The translations under genes and the position numbers were made by a program. This document shows, piece after piece, positions 57,875 to 64,000 of a stretch of 64,000 nt of DNA (the stretch's first letter is position 1; each line of letters begins with the position of its first letter). The notes beneath the pieces are model-generated. The model had not been told where the DNA came from and did not search any database. It was given only the letters and a program-made list of their open reading frames with translations. The stretch lies in contig CM024764.1 of the NCBI GenBank assembly GCA_014218235.1, positions 70,221,184 through 70,285,183 on the forward strand, written 5' to 3'. This DNA is from Colocasia esculenta (Eukaryota > Streptophyta > Magnoliopsida > Alismatales > Araceae).

Positions 57875-58789
57875 TATAGATAACCTAATTTTAATTATCT
57901 CTGATTAATTTATACAGTCTACCTAAAGTAAAATAAATTTTAATCATGAATTTATTCCCTCTTACCTCCTTTGTCACTTTTTTTTAAGCATCCTATCCCT
58001 TTGGGCTACTTTAGTAGCCATTTTACCCCTAATTATATTACCGTGTAAACATATGGTTAAAATTTAACTTACTTTAATTAGAATGGTAGTTTAGAGTTTA
58101 GGATTTATGATTTAAGGTTTAGGATAGGAAAAACTAGCGCTATCCAGCTTCAATAGATGAGGTAAGCGCTTCTTTGGTTAAATGGGTAATTTTGTTTTTA
58201 TTTCAAAGTAAGTTAGGCTAAACAATAGGTGATCAACATACACCTAGTTCAAATAACCATAAGTTGCTTACCTATTTATTAAAGCAACCCTTTACAATTT
58301 GATTAAAAATGAGACACTAAAAATATAATTACTTGATTTGACGCTCTTAAACTTAAAAATACATCGTAAAAGTACACCATAAGATAGTAAATTAAAATGA
58401 GAGTATAGTAAATTAAGACTACAGTATAAAAGTGCCCAACTAACATTTCTCAACAAGCATGTAAGGGAGGGATAGACAAGGTGTCTTTTGCGTGCCTCAT
58501 GGTATTGATCCTTTTGTTGGGTACAATAGGAATGTGTTTTTTTAAATCTTTTAAGAGAAAGTTGTTCGATTCGTAACTTTACTATATATATCTATGTGAA
58601 ACTTTCCACATCAAACATTTTGTTTCAACTTAAGAGGGGGGAAATCTTATTAGGGGTCACATCTTATGCATGGAATGCAATGACCCAAATGGGAAGGTCA
58701 TGAGGTAGCCACAGGGTCCCTTGACCTGTTCAAATGGAGATACATAATATATTTCCTTGCGTAAAATCATAGAGTTTTATGGTTCATGT
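57875..58789. other. AT-rich intergenic DNA without features
   Basis: I see no gene, RNA or transposon end in this stretch. Confidence 0.6.
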
Positions 58790-58804
58790 AAGTTTGTCGT
58801 CATC

Positions 58805-58942
58805 TTTTTTTTTTTTTTTTTTACGAGTAAATTGGTTAAGGATGGGGAGTAATGAGGAGAGGGCGCAGGATCGATCCCGCGCCCTCCTATCTCGCCCCCT
58901 CCATTTGGTAGGGGGGAGACCACCGCACCAGGGACAGGACTC
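58805..58942 (-). mobile_element. tRNA-derived SINE with poly(A) tail
   Basis: It is 138 bp, minus strand. The tail is the T-run at 58805-58822 in plus reading. Exact 15-bp duplications AAGTTTGTCGTCATC lie at 58790-58804 and 58943-58957. On the minus strand there are an A-box-like TGGTGCGGTGG and a B-box-like GGGATCGATCC. Long target duplications and a poly(A) tail show LINE-assisted retroposition. Confidence 0.85.
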
Positions 58943-58957
58943 AAGTTTGTCGTCATC

Positions 58958-60575
58958 ACTTGACTATATAGTATAAACTCAAAAATTCAAAAAACTAGAA
59001 AATTGGTTCGTTAGAGACCTGTCCATACTTCACTTTTTAGCGTCCGAAAGGACTAATTTGTAAGAAAAATGATTCCCTTGTTCATGAATGCCACTCACAT
59101 AGGTGCAGATTTTATCCCACGACTGTGCAGAAATATCTTTCATTAAAGAACATGTAAATATTGGTGAGTTTGATCTAACTAAAGTTTTTTGGGTGAGGCC
59201 TGAGATTGGAGATCAGGCATCGAAGAGAACAAGGATTCACGTGCTGCTACAGTAGACCCTGACCCAACTTATAAGAAAGTCAATTCTAAGGAAGGATTCT
59301 AGCTCGGAGCAAATCCTCTGATTATCAAGTCAATATTTTCTACTCAACTCGATCGGAGATAAAGAGATCGATGAGAGTTTCAAAGAGTGTAGAAGGAGAA
59401 AGTGTGGAGTTGGATTATATTTTTTGGACATGTATGGTCCTTCTCTTTATGTATGGTTGTTGGCTTTCTTTTTTTGAATGTAGTTGAGGGTAGGAGAAAG
59501 AATTGGCGTCCGATATGGGACTGTGTCTTATTCTCATAATTTCTTCTTTCTTCTCTTAATTTCCTTTCTCTTCTAATGGTTGGTGTCGGACCGAGCCCAT
59601 TAATATTATTAGGCCCAGCCCAAAGAGCCTATCAGTATTTAATAAATTGAGTTAAAAAGTAAATGTGGAATCCTCTTCCCTCCTTAATTAATTTACATCT
59701 GTTGGATTCTCTGTTGAATCTGACAAATTAAGGGGGCTGGCATTTGTATGCGGAGAGTTCACAAACTGGGGCCACAGAGATGGTTACTGGAAGGAGACAA
59801 GGTAGGGTAAGTCCCCATTATATTCTCCTTGTGTCATAAAGCAACGCTTGTGGTGGAGAAATATAGGAATAAACATCACAATCCATTAATCCTACTCAGC
59901 ACCCACCACCATATCATATGGTAAAAGGTCTTGATGTGCTGCTCATGCCTGAAGAAATAACAAGCTTGTGATTAATTGAAAATGTGAGCAGAGTTGGAAC
60001 AACCCACAGAAGAATGGCACCCTTCTCTTTCTTACAAATGATAGCAAGACAGCAGTGAAGTATATATATATGTTTAAGGTTGCTCCTGCATGTTACAATA
60101 TAATTAATTCACAGTCTACTTAATTCAGACTAGAAAGTTCTTTATAGATTGTGCACCACAGATAAACCATGCAGCAGCCCTCTATTGCTCCTCAAAAATA
60201 TTTGATGATGCAGTGCTACGTACAAAAGCTGCACTACAATTGCCTAAAGCTGCTACACATTGTAGGGCAGCCTAAACAGCTCAAATCACCCGTTCACAGC
60301 AGATGGACAAGGCTATGCAGGAAGAGGTACCATTTTGCCTCTGGAACTGTGGACTCATTTCTCAACTTGATATAAGAAGTTTAGATCAACTTCTCCATCA
60401 GAACCTGCCTAGAAATTAAAAGGCATTATCTTGCCAGGACATTAGCCCACAAATTCAGGAGACACTTTTTTGGATATGAGGATGAGGATGGCAGACAAAA
60501 TGCACTTTCCATATATCTGGATGTTTTGGTATATTAATGTTCATCGATCTAATCTAGGAGCCACAGCCATCATCA
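58958..60575. other. Intergenic DNA, nothing recognised
   Basis: A 68-codon frame at 60169-60375 has no recognisable motif. The stretch 59180-59650 is pyrimidine-rich in part and may be old transposon sequence, but I cannot place it. Confidence 0.5.
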
Positions 60576-60576
60576 G

Positions 60577-60584
60577 TTATATAT

Positions 60585-60667
<83 letters not shown>
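60577..60667. repeat. (TA)n(GA)n microsatellite
   Basis: About 28 TA units, with one break near 60596, are followed by about 17 GA units. Confidence 0.95.
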
Positions 60668-60669
<2 letters not shown>

Positions 60670-60824
60670 GAATGCTAACGGAGTTTTTGGGAACGGCCCA
60701 CCATACCATGTAGCATGGAAATCTGACGGATCTGCACATTATTAATTTTCCACCATTGGATGTGAATTTTAACGGCGGGAGCTACAGTATGGCAGAGTCG
60801 TATTGCCGTATATATAGAAATAGT

Positions 60825-60901
60825 AGGGTGCGACGGTACGGTACCACTGTATGCGGCGGTACAATACCACCGCATGCGGCAGTATAGCAATGCCGCACCC
60901 T
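60825..60901. repeat. 77-bp imperfect palindrome
   Basis: AGGGTGCG at the left pairs with CGCACCCT at the right. Most of the interior pairs too, with GTATGCGGCGGTA against TACCACCGCATGC around a short centre. It may be part of a MITE; no TSD was found. Confidence 0.6.
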
Positions 60902-63900
60902 AACTCGATCCAACGGGTCACGCAATCGTGTATTTTGCGTGCCGAAGACAGCAAAATGAGCTGTTTCTTTCTTGTTTTTTTTGTGAAATCTCGATCCAAC
61001 AACGGTTGCTACAGTAAGATAAAAGGTAAAAGGTTAAGCATATATATGTCTGAAGATGCTGCTCTGTGTTACATGTGTACTCTCTCGGCAGTTGGCACTG
61101 CTCCTCCGTCCAGAACCAGAAGGTTAGGAAAGACAACCGAACTGAGAAGTATGTCGGCCCAAAGGTAAAGGGTTAGCGGGGTTCTAAGCATTTGTGGCCA
61201 GTACTACTCTCCATTCTTTTGCTGACCGCGGTTGGTATGTATAATGTATTGTACGTAATTTTCCCTATTTCTTTAGGTGCTTCTGCATTCGAAAAATATT
61301 AAAGAAATAATCAACTCCATGTACATCCCTTAACTTACTTTTTCCTTTTTCAAAAATAAAGTAGATTATAACACTAATTTTATTGAAACAAATAGAGAGA
61401 GAGTGTGAGTGTGTACAATCAGAGATTAGATGAAAGAGATTCTTCTCGCACTACACTACAAAGCATCAAAAAGAGATGATCGGAATTACACAACCAGACA
61501 GGCCATCCTAGGAGAACAATTCTTTAAGAAAAAACATTCAGAAAGGCTTTGTGTGTGGAACAAATGTCTGCTTCATTAATGTTTGGTACCCATCACTAAC
61601 CCCTTTCTCACATAAAATGAGGAACACTTTTTTTTTTGTCTTAGAGAAAAAGGTATATTTTTAGAATTGACTTTGGGGAAAACCTAATTATGACGAGTTA
61701 AACAACAAATTATTCTCATGGCATGTATGTTTGCCAACAATAATATCCATTTTTTCTTATTTTGTGCTATCAATGGATGCAAAGATTTACTAAGTCTAAC
61801 CTCATGCAATTTTGAATAATTAAAAGATGACGGAAATGATTAGATCTCCGTTAGCTAAGTAAATTTTTTACTCATTCGATATCGAGATTGGTCGGAACGG
61901 GAACCTCGTATCTATCATGGCTGCTCCGAGGGCTACTCAACGATGATTTACTCACCTCATATCTTCATCTCCCTTCATGTGAAAGAAATTAAGCACACAT
62001 GGGATGATCTGAGCCGTGTGATGGTCATCCGAAGCTTGACGCCTGCTAATCTGATCGGTCGCATGACATTTAGACTTGAGGCCCCTCACCGGTTGCCGCT
62101 GGTGGTGATCTAACCGATTGGATGGCTAAGATCACTCGCGTTCTTGCCGTGGTGCTGCGACGTTGCTGCCTAATCGGTATCATGGATGGGCAGAGTGAAA
62201 GTCACGTGATCCGCGGGATTCCAAGTAGTTTTTTGAAAGAGCCAACACCAAAGTCACCTAGAGAAGTAACTCCACTTCTCATTGGATTAAGGTGCGTTTG
62301 ATTGCATGTAAATATTTTCATAGAGAAAAAGTTTTCCAAGAAATAGTTTTTACTGGAAAATCAAAAACATAAGGGTCTGTTTGGTTCTCATGTAAATGTT
62401 TTCAGTGAAAAGGTTTTCTGATGTTTGTTTTCTAGTAAAACATTTTTTGAAAATCACTTTCATACATTTGTTTGTGTGTAAAACATAATTATCTGTTTTC
62501 TAGATGTTCCTTATGTTATATAAAGACACATAGAAGATTGAATACATTTCCAACATTTGACTCGAATTTAAAAAAATTATCTTATTTTTGTGTCAACTAA
62601 TTATAATCTTTTTTTTAAGTATTCTTCTGATGTATTTTATTTTACTAATCTACCATTTTCTGTTAGATGTAATCTTGTGTAGATTTTCATTAATATGGTT
62701 TAATCTATTTATTATATATATAATGCTATAATACAACATATCTTCCTTCATTGGCCATATCAACCATACCAAAAATATGAATTACACAATATTCTAAATA
62801 ACTTTATGAACAATGAAAAGATGTTTGCGCCATATACTTAGAAACTTTCAACACTAATCATTTATCAACTATATAAGAGAGAAACTTAATCGATTCCTTG
62901 AAGTAGAGGATCGCAAAAGAGAAAACTTTCAATCTTCAAATAATCAATTGTTGTAGCAACATAATCAATTCCTTATGGTAGAAAGTCTTGTAAATCAAGT
63001 GAAACTAACTACATACAAATAATAGTTGTTGTTTTATAAAGCCCACATATACGAGAAATGTGCCACCATTGAACATTTTAATATACAATCTTCATAGCAA
63101 AGACAAAAAAAAGACTCGAATCACACCTTTTTTTCGTTGAACACTTCAAAAAAACTGTCTCAAGTGTACTTCATACACATCATCATAAAATCTGCAAATA
63201 AGATGAAACAACGTAAAAATGTCAATTTTTTGTTCTGTAAATAATAAATTGAATAGACATACAGAATATAAATAATTATAAGTGGCAAAATGAAACAACA
63301 TAAAAATGTCAATTTTAGTCCTGCAAACAGTAAATTGAATTGACATACAGAATGTAAATAATTATAAGTGGTAGGCTACATTTACTACTGAATGAGATAA
63401 ACATTCCTAAGGGCATTTGCTCTTCAGATCGGCTCTATTCTAATTTTTCCTGACAAGACCCGTATGGTTAACATAGAAGGCATTGGTGGCTTACACAACA
63501 TTAACATTATTGCACTTACACAACTAAAGTAAGTTTTTTTTTCTAATCTCTACATATAGGTTAGAAGACGATTTGATGGGTTATTGTTCTCTCTACTGTT
63601 AAAGTGGGGGGGGGGGGGGGGTATCAGACAACTATGTAGAGACATTTCCGAGCTTAATTACTCAATGACATCAGAACTCTTAGTGTTGGAACAGAACAAA
63701 AAACAGGGAAGGAGCCTGACAACAGGATGCATGGAGAATATCAATAATAGCAAACTGGTATTTCACCCGTATATACAAGCTCTGCATGGTAATCAACTCA
63801 TATATGACTAGAACCAATCAAAGGATTGGATATTTACACAGTATGAGAATGAGGAACCATCACACCCTTAACTGTACATAAAATGGGAACAAATCTTACA

Positions 63901-64000
63901 AAATTGGACGACTGATGAAAAAAATGTTACTGAACTGCGTTCGATTTCCTGGGGAATTTCTTTAGACAGTTTTGGGTACCAAAGAGACTTCCAAACAGAA
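60902..64000. other. AT-rich intergenic DNA to the window end
   Basis: There is no convincing gene. Two related blocks at 62286-62330 and 62374-62420 (gtttg...catgtaaatattttca) look like old MITE sequence. A G-run lies at 63605-63620. The last 160 bases could be the edge of something to the right but carry no recognisable frame. Confidence 0.5.
63203..63371. repeat. Tandem duplication, 87-bp unit, two copies
   Basis: atgaaacaacgtaaaaatg at 63203 recurs, with one change, at 63290. Both copies continue through 'ataattataagtgg' with few differences. Confidence 0.9.

Overview
The window is nuclear DNA of a flowering plant. It carries intact and broken Ty3/Gypsy elements of the Tekay and Tat lineages, a Copia element of SIRE/Maximus type, a Mutator-like foldback element, a tRNA-derived SINE, and one intact host gene, a Q-type C2H2 zinc-finger protein. 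The sequence does not fix the species. There are no bacterial-type genes, operons or CRISPR arrays.

Positions 1-44069 are almost entirely nested retrotransposons, whose order of arrival can be read from target-site duplications (TSDs). The oldest is a Tat-lineage Gypsy element on the minus strand (called E here). Its 5' LTR is at 43401-44069, its gag at 42579-43364 continues at 11226-11536, its pol is at 3912-8191, and a remnant antisense gene lies at 1741-3212. A solo LTR (G, 8197-11220, TSD GTGGA) sits in E's gag. A Tekay chromovirus (A, 11537-42573, TSD CACTG) sits elsewhere in the same gag. A's 3' LTR is split twice. One insertion is a composite segment (about 19010-21387) holding a second Tat fragment, a Copia-like LTR and an exon resembling the RNase P/MRP subunit POP5. 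The other is a solo LTR (B, 21548-40896, TSD CTGTG). B is split by a 16-kb SIRE-type Copia element (C, 21868-38126, minus strand). C's 3' LTR is split by another solo LTR (D, 23460-26734, TSD GCAAT). The longest chain, E<A<B<C<D, is five levels deep. All pol genes are broken. Many of the breaks are stop codons explainable as C-to-T changes at CAG, CAA or TGG codons, as expected for long-methylated DNA.

Positions 44070-64000 are gene-proximal and more AT-rich. The one convincing host gene is a three-finger ZAT-like repressor on the minus strand (48362-49687) with a C-terminal EAR motif. Its flanks hold microsatellites and unassigned DNA. At 54912-57865 is a nearly palindromic 2.95-kb element with 9-bp TSDs. 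Its arms contain 110-bp tandem repeats and mirrored tRNA-like segments with A and B boxes. A 138-bp SINE with a 15-bp TSD is at 58805-58942. The rest of the right end is AT-rich intergenic DNA with short repeats and hairpins and no gene that I can recognise.
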